Shown here: in pieces, positions 18,599 through 28,049 of the stretch | Layout: each line of letters opens with the position of its first letter | How positions within the stretch are numbered: position 1 is the stretch's first letter | Assembly: GCA_016793635.1 (NCBI GenBank) | Contig: JAEUMD010000019.1 | Location: forward strand, 124,001 to 188,000 | DNA length: 64,000 bases | Source: Hyphomicrobiaceae bacterium | Lineage (GTDB): Bacteria; Pseudomonadota; Alphaproteobacteria; Rhizobiales; Hyphomicrobiaceae | Direction of reading: 5' to 3' | The notes under the pieces: generated by a model | What the model was told of the DNA's origin: nothing | The model's database searches: none | Seen by the model: only the letters and a program-made list of their open reading frames with translations | Position numbers and translations under genes: made by a program

Positions 18599-19291
18599 AT
18601 GCCCCGACACTTGCGCCTGAGCCTCCATCGTTCGTGCCCAAAGCGCGCCCTTGCCGGTGTCGCGTTGTCGCTCGCTCTGCTCACCGTGCCAATGCCCGGC
18701 CGGGCCGATACCATGGCGAACGATCCCGCCACCGACTGCTTCAGCGAGGACAACGCGCGACGCATCACCGGGTGCACCGCTCTGCTCGACAGCGGCAAGG
18801 AGCTTTCGGTCGGCGAACGGGCCCTGGCACACGCGCTGCGCGCCCTCGCCTTCTCATTGCAGGCCCGCTTCCCCGAAGCGCTGCGCGACTACGACGTAGC
18901 CATCAAGCTGCGACCCGAGTTCGACGTCGCGCTCAACAACCGGGCCTGGGCTCTGTTCAGGACCGGGCGATACGACGAGGGCATGGCGGACGTCGAGCGG
19001 GCGCTGAAAATCGCGCCGTGGAGCGCGCACGCCTTCGATACCCGCGCGCACCTGCATCAGGTGCAAGGCCGGATTCAGCAGGCGCTGTCCGACTATCTGC
19101 TCGCCATGCGCTTTGGCGGCGAGAGGCTTGTTAAACTCTACCAATGCGGGCTCGAAGCGCAGGGGCTGTTTCAGGGCGCGATGGACGGTGTCGAATCGCA
19201 CGAGCTGCGCAAATCGCTGTCGCAGTGTGTGCGCGATCCCGCGTGCGACCCGCTGCCGCCTGATGAAGAGTGCCGAAGGCCGACGTCGTGA
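18599..19291 (+). CDS. Secreted TPR protein
   Basis: 230 aa with a signal peptide (RALAGVALSLALLTVPMPGRA). The mature part holds consecutive tetratricopeptide-like repeats: ALAHALRALAFSLQARFPEA, ALNNRAWALFRTGRYDEGMA, AHAFDTRAHLHQVQGRIQQA, each 34 residues apart. Cys are present in both end segments. ATG 18599 is chosen over 18593 since GGAGAGGA lies 6 bp before it. Probably a protein-protein adaptor in the periplasm. Confidence 0.7.
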   Translation: MPRHLRLSLHRSCPKRALAGVALSLALLTVPMPGRADTMANDPATDCFSEDNARRITGCTALLDSGKELSVGERALAHALRALAFSLQARFPEALRDYDVAIKLRPEFDVALNNRAWALFRTGRYDEGMADVERALKIAPWSAHAFDTRAHLHQVQGRIQQALSDYLLAMRFGGERLVKLYQCGLEAQGLFQGAMDGVESHELRKSLSQCVRDPACDPLPPDEECRRPTS

Positions 19292-19296
19292 TTTTT

Positions 19297-19318
19297 GAAG
19301 CGGCCTTTAGGCCGCTTC
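19297..19318. terminator. 9-bp hairpin after TPR gene
   Basis: Perfect inverted repeat (19297-19305 with 19310-19318, loop TTTA) directly after the TPR gene. No T-run follows on the plus strand, but its position between convergent genes suggests transcription termination. Confidence 0.5.
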
Positions 19319-19440
19319 GTCCGGCGCACGCGCCGGGCCGCCGTCGCGGCCTGATACGCCCGCCGGCCGTCTGAAGGGTGGAATACTTTTTTGAAACGGA
19401 CGTTGCCGGCTGCTCTTCGTCCAGCGCACGCGCCGGGCCG
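19315..19440. repeat. 26-bp direct repeat, two copies exactly 100 bp apart
   Basis: 19315-19340 and 19415-19440 are identical except for one base (CTTCGTCC then G or A, then GCGCACGCGCCGGGCCG). The second copy lies inside the loop of a 10-bp inverted repeat (19401-19410 with 19437-19446) whose arms extend imperfectly into T-rich and A-rich flanks. Both copies lie between the convergent TPR and irr genes. Confidence 0.75.
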
Positions 19441-19489
19441 GCAACGCGTTCAAAAGCGCGGAGCGTTGAGAGGCAGCCAGACGCGCGGC

Positions 19490-19939
19490 CTAAGCCTTCA
19501 CCAGCCGCACCACCACATCGATGTGGCTGATGCGCATGCCTTCTGGCGGCTCGGGCAAGCCATCGACGCGGATGCTGCCGCTGTCGATGTCCATCAGCTC
19601 GCCAGCATCTTCGATGAAAAAATGGTTGTGGTTCGAGACGTTGGTATCGAAATAGGCGCGCGATCCGTCGATCGCGAGTTCTCGCACCAGACCAGCCCGC
19701 TTGAACTGGTGGAGCGTGTTGTAGACGGTCGCGAGTGAAACGCTCTCGCCAGCCGCTTCCACCTCTGCGTGAAGCGCCTCCGCCGAGACGTGCCGGTCGC
19801 CCGAACCGAACAGGAGCTGGCCGAGCGCCAGCCGCTGGCGGGTGGGACGCAGGCCCGCGCGGCGCAGAAGCTCCGTCAGTCGCGTCTCGCTCATCGGCTC
19901 GGGTGTCTCGGGCTCGGGTGTCTCGTGTCGCTCGTTCAT
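19490..19939 (-). CDS. irr: Iron response regulator Irr (Fur superfamily)
   Basis: 149 aa. A winged-helix domain of Fur type (ELLRRAGLRPTRQRLALGQL, VSLATVYNTLHQFKRAGLV) is followed by NVSNHNHFFIEDAGELMDID and the C-terminal GLPEPPEGMRISHIDVVVRL, which is diagnostic of Irr. The Cys pairs of Fur are absent. Irr accumulates when haem is scarce and binds ICE boxes. It is divergent from fabA, a conserved arrangement in this order. The start is uncertain; ATG 19939 and an in-frame ATG 15 codons later are both possible. A candidate Irr box occurs at 29314-29330. Confidence 0.88.
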   Translation of the reverse strand: MNERHETPEPETPEPMSETRLTELLRRAGLRPTRQRLALGQLLFGSGDRHVSAEALHAEVEAAGESVSLATVYNTLHQFKRAGLVRELAIDGSRAYFDTNVSNHNHFFIEDAGELMDIDSGSIRVDGLPEPPEGMRISHIDVVVRLVKA

Positions 19940-20321
19940 TGGCTCGTTCGAATCGTTTCTCTCCACGCCTCGCGCGCCAAACAGGCGTTGCGGAGAGCGC
20001 CAGCCGCGCCAATGCGCCGCAATCCCGCACCCACTTTCCACAAGGGGCGCGATGCGGCGAAGGCTCACCGTCATGGAATTACTATAGGGCTTCAATACCT
20101 CGCCTGCAACGGCGCCACCGGGCGGTCAACCGTTTGACGATCCTTCTTGACGCTGGCCGCCTTTACCTTTTGAACGTTAGCCCGATGCATCCCGGCGGCG
20201 TTTTTCCTGCCGCCGCGGCCGGGAAATCCGCTGGGGGCCTGCCGGGCAGGGGCAGGAGCGGGTATCAATTGCGAGGGAACCCGGCCACCAGGACCGGGCG
20301 CAAGGGGAACTGGAACGGCCT

Positions 20322-20855
20322 ATGACTGAGCGGCGCTCGAGCTTCGAATTCGCGGATCTGCTGGAATGCGGCCACGGCCGCCTGTTCGGCCCTGGCAACG
20401 CGCAGCTTCCGCTCCCGCCGATGCTGATGTTCGACCGGATTTCGCACATCTCCGAAACCGGCGGCGCGCACGGCAAGGGGCAAATCGTGGCGGAGCTCAA
20501 TGTCGCCGGCAATCCGCGTCTGGACTGGTTCTTCGATTGCCACTTCGAGGGGGACCCGGTGATGCCGGGCTGCCTCGGCCTCGACGCCCTCTGGCAGCTC
20601 ACCGGATTCTATCTCGGCTGGCTCGGTGCCCCGGGCCGGGGCCGTGCGCTCGGCGTTGGCGAGGTGAAGTTCACCAACATGGTTCTGAAGACCACGAAGA
20701 AGGTGGAATACGTCGTCGACATGAAGCGGGTGATCCTGCGCAAGCTGAAACTCGCCATCGCTGACGGCGCGCTGAAAGCTGACGGCGAGGTGATCTACAC
20801 CACCACCGATCTGCGCGTCGGCCTGTTCGAAGCAGGCCAGCCGACCGGGGCCTAA
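20322..20855 (+). CDS. fabA: 3-hydroxydecanoyl-ACP dehydratase/isomerase
   Basis: 177 aa hot-dog enzyme that dehydrates 3-hydroxydecanoyl-ACP and isomerises the product, the branch point for unsaturated fatty acids. The catalytic His and Asp lie in [23 protein letters not shown]. The N-terminus [24 protein letters not shown] is typical of the family. It is first in the fabA-fabB-fabI unit, divergent from irr. Confidence 0.95.
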   Translation: MTERRSSFEFADLLECGHGRLFGPGNAQLPLPPMLMFDRISHISETGGAHGKGQIVAELNVAGNPRLDWFFDCHFEGDPVMPGCLGLDALWQLTGFYLGWLGAPGRGRALGVGEVKFTNMVLKTTKKVEYVVDMKRVILRKLKLAIADGALKADGEVIYTTTDLRVGLFEAGQPTGA

Positions 20856-21068
20856 TACCAGATCCTGAACCGGAGCGCGGAACCCGCATGTCGGGCCCTG
20901 CCGGAGCTTCTCAGGCGCAACAGATTGTAACCCGCGGTAATGGCGCGCCCGCGCCGCAGTCTCTATAAGACAGAGACTGAGCTTCACCAGAGACATCACG
21001 CCTCCGCAGGCGAGGCTCACACGTCCCGGCGCCCTTGCCCGGGACGCGGTTGAAAGGGGTAACAGGGA

Positions 21069-22301
21069 ATGAGGCGCGTCGTCGTCACCGGCATGGGGAT
21101 CGTCTCCTCGATCGGCAACACCTCGCAGGAAGTCGTCGCCTCGTTGCGCGAGGCGCGCTCCGGCATCACACGCGCCGACAAGTATGCCGAGCTCGGCTTC
21201 AAATGCCAGGTACATGGCGAGCCGAAGCTCGACTGGGCGGCCATGGTGCCGCGAAAGCCGAAGCGCTTCATGGATACCGGCGTCGGCTGGAACTGGATCG
21301 CGATGGATCAGGCGATCCGCGATGCCGGTCTCGACCCGAAGGACGTCGTCGACGAGCGCACGGGTATCGTCATGGGAGCGGGCGGCCCGTCCACCCGCGC
21401 CATCGTCGATGCCGCGGACGTCACGCTGAAATCCGGCGGGCCGAAAAAGATCGGGCCGTTCGAGGTGCCGAAGGCGATGTGCTCGGGCCCGTCCGCCGCG
21501 CTCGCCACGTCGTTCCAGATCAAGGGCACCAACTATTCGATCTCGTCCGCCTGCGCCACCAGCGCGCATTGCATCGGCAATGCTGCCGAGCTTATCCAGT
21601 GGGGCAAACAGGACATCGTCTTCGCCGGCGGCTGCGAGGACCTCGACTGGACGCTCTCCAACCTGTTCGACGCGATGGGGGCGATGTCCTCGCGTTATAA
21701 CGACAGGCCTGCGACAGCGAGCCGCGCCTACGACAAGAACCGCGACGGCTTCGTGATCGCCGGTGGTGCCGGCGTGCTGGTGCTCGAGGAGCTGGAGCAT
21801 GCCAAGGCGCGCGGCGCCAAGATCTACGGCGAGGTGGTCGGCTACGGTGCCACCTCGGACGGCTTCGACATGGTGGCTCCGTCCGGCGAGGGCGCGGTGC
21901 GCTGCATGCGGCTGGCAATGAAAGGATTGGACGGCAAGGGCGTCGGCAAGATCGACTACATCAATCCGCACGGCACCGGCACGCCCGTGGGTGACGCCAA
22001 GGAAATCGAGGCCATTCGCGAGGTCTTCGGCGCGGATTCGCCAAGGATTTCGGCCACGAAGTCGCTCTCCGGCCATTCGCTCGGCGCCATCGGCGCGCAG
22101 GAGGCGATTTTCTCCTTGCTGATGATGCAGGGCGATTTCGTGTGCGAAAGCGCCAACATCGAGGAATTGGATCCCGCGTTCGCCGACATGCCGATCGTGA
22201 GGTCCAGGATCGACAATGCAGGGCTTAACTGTGTCATGTCGAACAGCTTCGGTTTCGGCGGCACCAATGCAACTCTCGTGCTCCGCCGCTACGAGGGCTG
22301 A
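21069..22301 (+). CDS. fabB: 3-oxoacyl-ACP synthase I
   Basis: 410-aa condensing enzyme that elongates unsaturated acyl-ACP. Catalytic Cys is in [13 protein letters not shown], and the two His are in [14 protein letters not shown] and [15 protein letters not shown]; the C-terminal [15 protein letters not shown] is the family signature. Start ATG 21069 has an AGGG just upstream. It lies 212 bp after fabA and 140 bp before fabI; pairing with FabA supports FabB rather than FabF. Confidence 0.95.
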   Translation: MRRVVVTGMGIVSSIGNTSQEVVASLREARSGITRADKYAELGFKCQVHGEPKLDWAAMVPRKPKRFMDTGVGWNWIAMDQAIRDAGLDPKDVVDERTGIVMGAGGPSTRAIVDAADVTLKSGGPKKIGPFEVPKAMCSGPSAALATSFQIKGTNYSISSACATSAHCIGNAAELIQWGKQDIVFAGGCEDLDWTLSNLFDAMGAMSSRYNDRPATASRAYDKNRDGFVIAGGAGVLVLEELEHAKARGAKIYGEVVGYGATSDGFDMVAPSGEGAVRCMRLAMKGLDGKGVGKIDYINPHGTGTPVGDAKEIEAIREVFGADSPRISATKSLSGHSLGAIGAQEAIFSLLMMQGDFVCESANIEELDPAFADMPIVRSRIDNAGLNCVMSNSFGFGGTNATLVLRRYEG

Positions 22302-22331
22302 TTAAAAATTCTGTCACGTCGCGGCATTACT

Positions 22332-22350
22332 TAGAGCCGTTACGGCTCTA
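22332..22350 (+). other. Hairpin between fabB and fabI
   Basis: Perfect 8-bp inverted repeat with a 3-nt loop (TTA) between fabB and fabI. No T-run, so it is more likely a processing or stability structure than a terminator. Confidence 0.5.
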
Positions 22351-22441
22351 CAAGGATGTCTCGACAATGAAACCGTATCGCAACGGCGGCGGCTGGTTCG
22401 AAATCAATGGACGCGCGACGAACGCGCGAGCGAGGGCTCCG

Positions 22442-23293
22442 ATGGCCGAGATCGACATCAACAAACCCGGGCCAATGATGGCCGGCATGCGTGGCATCAT
22501 CATGGGTGTCGCCAACGAGCGCTCGATCGCCTGGGGCATCGCCCGCGCGGTTGCTGGCCATGGCGCCAAGCTCGCCTTCACCTACCAGGATGAGGCATTC
22601 GGGCGCCGCGCGCTGCCCCTGGCTAAATCGGTCGGTTCCGACATCGTCGAGCCTTGCAACGTGCTCGATCCCGAAAGCGTCGATCGCGTGTTCAAGCGTG
22701 TCGAGGACGAGTGGGGCGGTCTCGATTTCGTCGTCCACGCACTCGCCTACTCCGACCCGCGTGAGCTGGTCGGACGCTACGTCAACACGACGCGCGAGAA
22801 CTTCTCCAACACCATGGTCATCTCGTGCTTCTCGTTCACCGAGGTGGCGAAGCGCGCCCAGCCGCTGATGAAGAACGGCGGCTCGCTGCTGACCCTCACC
22901 TACGGCGGCGCGACGCGCTCGGTCCCGTCTTACAACGTCATGGGTGTCGCCAAGGCCGCGCTCGAGGCATCCGTGCGTTATCTCGCTGCCGATCTCGGCC
23001 CGCAGGGCATTCGCGTCAACGCGCTCTCCGCCGGCCCGATGCGCACACTTTCGGGCGCCGGCGTCTCGGATGCGCGCGTCATCTTCAACTTCCAGAAAGA
23101 GCATTCGCCGCTGAAGCGCACGCCCTCGCTCGACGAGGTTGGCGGCGCCGGGCTCTATCTCCTCTCTCCGCTGTCGGGCGCTGTGACGGGCGAGGTCCAT
23201 TTCGTCGACTGCGGCTACAATACCATCGCCATGCCGAGCCTTTCTTCGCTCAAGGAGCTCGAGGCCGGCGCGCCTCCCGCGGCTGCGGAGTAG
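22442..23293 (+). CDS. fabI: Enoyl-ACP reductase (NADH)
   Basis: 283-aa SDR-type enoyl reductase finishing each cycle of fatty-acid elongation. NAD motif GIIMGVANERSIAWGIA, catalytic Tyr and Lys in SYNVMGVAKAALEA, and the C-terminal VTGEVHFVDCGYN are all typical. An in-frame ATG 75 bp upstream exists, but ATG 22442 follows GAGGG and matches family length. It is the last gene of the fabABI unit and is followed by a strong terminator. Confidence 0.92.
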   Translation: MAEIDINKPGPMMAGMRGIIMGVANERSIAWGIARAVAGHGAKLAFTYQDEAFGRRALPLAKSVGSDIVEPCNVLDPESVDRVFKRVEDEWGGLDFVVHALAYSDPRELVGRYVNTTRENFSNTMVISCFSFTEVAKRAQPLMKNGGSLLTLTYGGATRSVPSYNVMGVAKAALEASVRYLAADLGPQGIRVNALSAGPMRTLSGAGVSDARVIFNFQKEHSPLKRTPSLDEVGGAGLYLLSPLSGAVTGEVHFVDCGYNTIAMPSLSSLKELEAGAPPAAAE

Positions 23294-23342
23294 GCGCTGG
23301 ATTGAGCCGCTTGCTCGAAAGAGCGGGGCCTCGAAAATTGTC

Positions 23343-23379
23343 ACGGCGGCGAGGCTGTGTCTCGCCGCCGTTCTTTTTT
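23343..23379 (+). terminator. Rho-independent terminator of fabABI
   Basis: Perfect 11-bp GC-rich stem (23343-23353 with 23361-23371), 7-nt loop, followed by TCTTTTTT. It ends the fabA-fabB-fabI transcript. Confidence 0.9.
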
Positions 23380-23442
23380 GGCGAACCAATCCCTCACTCG
23401 CGCGTTGTCCGAGCATCTGAAGACAGCGAACGGGAAACAAAC

Positions 23443-23706
23443 ATGAAAGTTACGATTGCCGCCGCCGCTTGCGCGGTCATCCTCGGCATGGTCGCCCCCG
23501 CCAAAGCGGCGCCTCTGGATAGCGCACGGGGAATGTCCTCCACCGCGCAATCGACGGTCGTCGACGTTCATTCCAAGCGCGGCCACTGGCACAAGCACCA
23601 CAACCGCGGCCATCATTACGGCTGGGGCAAGCGCCGCTGCTGGACATCGTGCACCGGCATCGGCCCGCTGCGGGTCTGCAAGCGCAAGTGCCGTACTCAC
23701 CACTGA
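23443..23706 (+). CDS. Small secreted His/Arg-rich protein
   Basis: 87 aa. Signal peptide MKVTIAAAACAVILGMVAPA with cleavage near AKA. The mature peptide carries a histidine-rich stretch (HSKRGHWHKHHNRGHHYGW) and a Cys-rich basic end (CWTSC then CKRKC). Metal binding or envelope association is plausible. No family recognised. It is a single gene between two fatty-acid/peptidoglycan genes. Confidence 0.6.
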   Translation: MKVTIAAAACAVILGMVAPAKAAPLDSARGMSSTAQSTVVDVHSKRGHWHKHHNRGHHYGWGKRRCWTSCTGIGPLRVCKRKCRTHH

Positions 23707-23831
23707 TCGCCTAACGGTCGAGGGAGCGCCGCGGTTGCTCAGGCAGCCGCGGCGTTCGCTCGCCTGGGTGCAGGCTTGGTCACCGTTAGAAGTCTTGACG
23801 GCGCAAGGCGCGGGGGGCAAGACACGCGGCG

Positions 23832-24680
23832 ATGATCGGGGTATTCGATTCAGGACTGGGTGGCCTCACGGTGCTGCGCGCGCTCGTCGCGCGTTTTCCG
23901 CACCTGGAATTCGTCTATCTCGGCGACCATGCTCACGTTCCGTACGGCAACCGCCCCTCCGACGAAGTGGTGGAGCTGACGCGCCGGAGCGTCGAGGCGC
24001 TCTATAAGCGCGGCGCGAAGCTCGTGCTTCTCGGCTGCAATACAGCGACAGCCGTCGCCGCGCGCCGCCTGCAACGTGTGTGGCTGCCGCATGCGAACTG
24101 GCCCGGCCACAATATTCTCGGTATCGTGGCGCCGACCGTCGAAGCCGCGACGCAGACGCCGTGGGCCGTCACCACCCCGCAATATCCGCAGAAGTACATG
24201 ACCGACATCATCGCGGTGTTCGGCACGACTCGGACGGTTACCTCCGGCGTGTTCCACGAAGAGATCCGCAAGCGCTGCCCCCGCATGCGCGTGGTGCAGC
24301 AAGCGTCCGCTGGTCTCGCTGGGGCAATCGAGGACGAGGCACCGGAAGCTGAGCTCGACGCGCTGGTGCGAGAGGCCGTCGACGGCATCCTCACGCAGAC
24401 GGACGGCGAGCAGCCTTATCGCGCAATCCTCGGCTGCACCCACTTCCCACTCGTGGAGCATCTGTTTCGCCGCCACCTCGCGCCCTCGACGCGCATCCTC
24501 TCGCAGCCCGAGGTGGTCGCCAATAGCCTCGAGGATTATCTCGAACGTAAGCCGCATTACACCGATTGCGCGAACCCTGGCGGCTTGACGCTGCTGACCA
24601 CGGGTGACGCCGACGAGATAAGCGCGCGGGCTCGCGTCTTCTGGCCTGACGTCCCAGCCTTCGAGCCCACCAAGACGTGA
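23832..24680 (+). CDS. murI: Glutamate racemase
   Basis: 282 aa, supplying D-glutamate for peptidoglycan. The two catalytic Cys motifs are LVLLGCNTATAVAARRL and AILGCTHFPLVEHLF; the start IGVFDSGLGGLTVLRAL and the YLGDHAHVPYGNR element are typical. It runs convergently towards obgE, 58 bp away. Confidence 0.93.
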   Translation: MIGVFDSGLGGLTVLRALVARFPHLEFVYLGDHAHVPYGNRPSDEVVELTRRSVEALYKRGAKLVLLGCNTATAVAARRLQRVWLPHANWPGHNILGIVAPTVEAATQTPWAVTTPQYPQKYMTDIIAVFGTTRTVTSGVFHEEIRKRCPRMRVVQQASAGLAGAIEDEAPEAELDALVREAVDGILTQTDGEQPYRAILGCTHFPLVEHLFRRHLAPSTRILSQPEVVANSLEDYLERKPHYTDCANPGGLTLLTTGDADEISARARVFWPDVPAFEPTKT

Positions 24681-24738
24681 ACGCTTCCCACGGGTGCAAG
24701 CGAAGTTTGAGATGCTCCCTGGTGACGGACACCCGTGT

Positions 24739-25827
<1,089 letters not shown>

Positions 25828-25889
25828 TTACGGCGCGCACCGCGCCGGAATCTTGCAGCGACGATATCTTGCAGCGACGATCACCGGGA

Positions 25890-26405
25890 TCAGCCCGCGC
25901 ACGCGAGAGTATAGCGGCGATAATCGATATAGGCTCGGCGCCGCTCCGACCATCGCTGGCCGGCGCTGCCACATTCCGCGAAACCGAGCGCTAGCAGTGT
26001 CCGCTGCGACGGCATATTGTCTTCCGCCACCTCCGCCGCAAGCTCGGCCTCGGCGAACGGGCCCGCGGCGAGAGCGACGAGCGCGCGGAGCGCCTCGACG
26101 GCATAGCCACGGCGCCGGTGCTCTGGCTCGATGCGATAGCCAAGCTCGGTCGGCGCATCGTCCTGGAACAGCAGGCCGACATCGCCGATCCGCCGCGCTC
26201 CGAGCAGTACGTCGAGCCGCAGCCAGTCCGGCCGCAACTGCTGGCTGGGCGCCCGCGCCAGTATCTCACCCGCCGGCGACAGCGAAAGCCGCGCCGCACC
26301 GTCATCGGTCCCGCCGAGCCGCAGCGTCAGGCGCTCGGTGGCAAGCGCGAACCTGCCGTCCGACACAAGAGGCCGCAGCTTCGTCAGCCCCGGCGCACCG
26401 GCCAT
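25890..26405 (-). CDS. GNAT N-acetyltransferase (RimJ/RimL-like), second copy
   Basis: 171 aa. Start ATG 26405 has GGAGTGGAG just upstream and overlaps the end of the preceding GNAT gene by 22 bp, indicating coupled translation. GNAT motifs are ATERLTLRLGG at the N-terminus and LGYRIEPEHRRRGYAVEALRALVA (acetyl-CoA binding, R/Q-x-x-G-x-A like), then EDNMPSQRTLLALGFAECG. Substrate unknown. Confidence 0.75.
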   Translation of the reverse strand: MAGAPGLTKLRPLVSDGRFALATERLTLRLGGTDDGAARLSLSPAGEILARAPSQQLRPDWLRLDVLLGARRIGDVGLLFQDDAPTELGYRIEPEHRRRGYAVEALRALVALAAGPFAEAELAAEVAEDNMPSQRTLLALGFAECGSAGQRWSERRRAYIDYRRYTLACAG

Positions 26406-27001
26406 GCTCCACTCCAATCCCAGCGCTTCGGCGCGCGCAATTCGTAGCGCTGCGTCGGCGCATGGCATCGGCGCGCTTCCGACCACGCGGAGCATTGGCC
26501 GAGCGCGCAGAAGCCGAGCTTCTCGATGACGCGGCGCGAGGCCGGATTGTCGAGAAAGTGGCAGCAGGTGAGACGCTCGAACCGCTCCTTGACGAAACAA
26601 TGCCGGACCATCGCACCAGCCGCTTCCGTCGCGAACCCCTGCCCCCAGTAAGGCCGGCCGATCCAGTAGCCGATTTCCGCCGACCGCCAGTTCTCCGCTG
26701 GGGAGTACCCCACGAGACCGATCAGCTCGACACCTCGCTCGATCGCGGCCACCGCTTCGCTAGCGTCGAGGCCGCCGATCCATTCCGCGGCGTCTCGCTC
26801 GGTATATGGAAATGGTATCCGCGCCGTCATCGAGGCGATGCCCCAATCGCTGGCGAGGATCGCGACACGGCGCACGTCCGCCATCGACAGGGGGCGCAAG
26901 ACGAGCCGTTCGGTCGCGATCTCCGGTAGCCGGGCGAGACGTCGCCCGCCCGCCCCGAACAGGCGTCCCTCGCCTCGAAACAGTCGCATCAGCCGCGGCA
27001 T
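26384..27001 (-). CDS. GNAT N-acetyltransferase (RimJ/RimL-like), first copy
   Basis: 205 aa. IATERLVLRPLSMADVRRVA begins the domain; IGYWIGRPYWGQGFATEAAGAMV is the acetyl-CoA binding motif A, and LDNPASRRVIEKLGF the C-terminal element. ATG 27001 is preferred to a TTG 20 codons upstream. It lies between rpmA and the second GNAT, in the usual position of a GNAT gene between rpmA and obgE in Rhizobiales. Confidence 0.8.
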   Translation of the reverse strand: MPRLMRLFRGEGRLFGAGGRRLARLPEIATERLVLRPLSMADVRRVAILASDWGIASMTARIPFPYTERDAAEWIGGLDASEAVAAIERGVELIGLVGYSPAENWRSAEIGYWIGRPYWGQGFATEAAGAMVRHCFVKERFERLTCCHFLDNPASRRVIEKLGFCALGQCSAWSEARRCHAPTQRYELRAPKRWDWSGAWPVRRG

Positions 27002-27060
27002 GCTCTCAGGTCCGGCAGTCGCTTCCCACGTTTGCAGCGAGCGGCCCCGCCGGCACGACA

Positions 27061-27087
27061 AAGGGGAGACGATCGCCGCCTCCCCTT
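27061..27087 (-). terminator. Hairpin after rpmA
   Basis: Perfect 8-bp inverted repeat (27061-27068 with 27080-27087) downstream of rpmA on the minus strand, with only a short T-run after it. It may separate rplU-rpmA from the GNAT genes. Confidence 0.5.
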
Positions 27088-27130
27088 CGCGATTGTGATA
27101 CGCGCGGATGCCACCTGTATGGCGGCGAGG

Positions 27131-27400
27131 CTACTCGGCCGCTTCGGCCGGAGCCTTGACCGAGACGTAGGTGCGTCCGTTGCGCTTGGTGACGAACTCG
27201 ACCGAGCCTTCGACCTTCGCGAAGATCGTGTGGTCCGTACCCATGCCGACGTTTGCGCCGGGGTGGAACGTGGTGCCGCGCTGGCGGACGAGGATGTTTC
27301 CGGGAATGACGTGCTCACCGCCGTAGCGCTTTACGCCGAGGCGCTTCGACTCTGAGTCGCGGCCGTTCTTGGTTGAACCGCCAGCTTTCTTTTGTGCCAT
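27131..27400 (-). CDS. rpmA: 50S ribosomal protein L27
   Basis: 89 aa. [20 protein letters not shown] and [23 protein letters not shown] are the family signature; the protein lies near the peptidyl-transferase centre. AAGGA precedes the start. It follows rplU after 33 bp in the standard order. Confidence 0.97.
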   Translation of the reverse strand: MAQKKAGGSTKNGRDSESKRLGVKRYGGEHVIPGNILVRQRGTTFHPGANVGMGTDHTIFAKVEGSVEFVTKRNGRTYVSVKAPAEAAE

Positions 27401-27433
27401 GGATCAGATCCTTTCAGTCCTTCGGGCTGCCGG

Positions 27434-27748
27434 TCAGGCGCCGACGATGGAGGTGATGCGGACCTTGGTGAGGTCCTGGCGGTGACCGCGCTTGCGGCGC
27501 GAGTTCTTGCGGCGGCGCTTCTTGAAGGCGATGACCTTCGGACCGCGGGTCTGCTCGACCAGCTCGCCCGTGACCTTCGCGCCGGAAAGCAGCGGGGTGC
27601 CGACCTTCACGCCGGCGTCGCCGCCGATCATGAGGACCTCGGCGAATTCGAGCGTCGCGCCGGCATCGCCGGAAAGCCGCTCGATGGTGATGACATCGTC
27701 CTTGGCGACGCGGTACTGCTTGCCGCCCGTCTTGATGACAGCGTACAT
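27434..27748 (-). CDS. rplU: 50S ribosomal protein L21
   Basis: 104 aa. MYAVIKTGGKQYRVAKDDV, IGGDAGVKVGTPLLSGAKV and KKRRRKNSRRKRGHRQ are typical of L21, which binds 23S rRNA. AAGG precedes the start. It is first of rplU-rpmA, so its promoter should be in the 301-bp gap upstream. Confidence 0.97.
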   Translation of the reverse strand: MYAVIKTGGKQYRVAKDDVITIERLSGDAGATLEFAEVLMIGGDAGVKVGTPLLSGAKVTGELVEQTRGPKVIAFKKRRRKNSRRKRGHRQDLTKVRITSIVGA

Positions 27749-28049
27749 GGGCTCTTGTGCCTTTCTGTTGACCGCGCCCTTCGGCGCTCCCCCACAACTC
27801 GGACATCCAGCCTCGTGGGCGGCGGCTCAGGTTGCAGAGGAGACTTGGGTTGCCGCGCCCCAGAAATGGGCAGCGGCGAAGCCTCGGGCAGCGCATTGAG
27901 CGCGCTCGACGGCAGCCGAACGCGTTGGCGCCTCTTATCAGGGCTCGCGCCCTGCTTGTCAATCGCCTAACCGTCGCCAGATAGAGTGGTCAAATAGCGT
28001 GACCACACAGTGTGGGATGAGCAGCGCCCCGATCCGAACGAGTAGCGAG
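27749..28049. other. Divergent intergenic region
   Basis: 301 bp between rplU (minus) and the Ntn hydrolase gene (plus). It must hold the rplU promoter and leader. No motif was identified with confidence. Confidence 0.4.

Noticed and set aside
19388-19455. Rho-independent terminator for irr
   Set aside because: The hairpin is real but neither strand has a T-run after the stem; kept only as a repeat structure.
20072-20098. ICE-like box upstream of irr/fabA (GGAATTACTATA)
   Set aside because: Lacks the central TTC half of the consensus; too few matches to call.
20265-22076. 603-codon minus-strand frame opposite fabA and fabB
   Set aside because: fabA and fabB are unmistakable on the plus strand; this frame has no family-like sequence.
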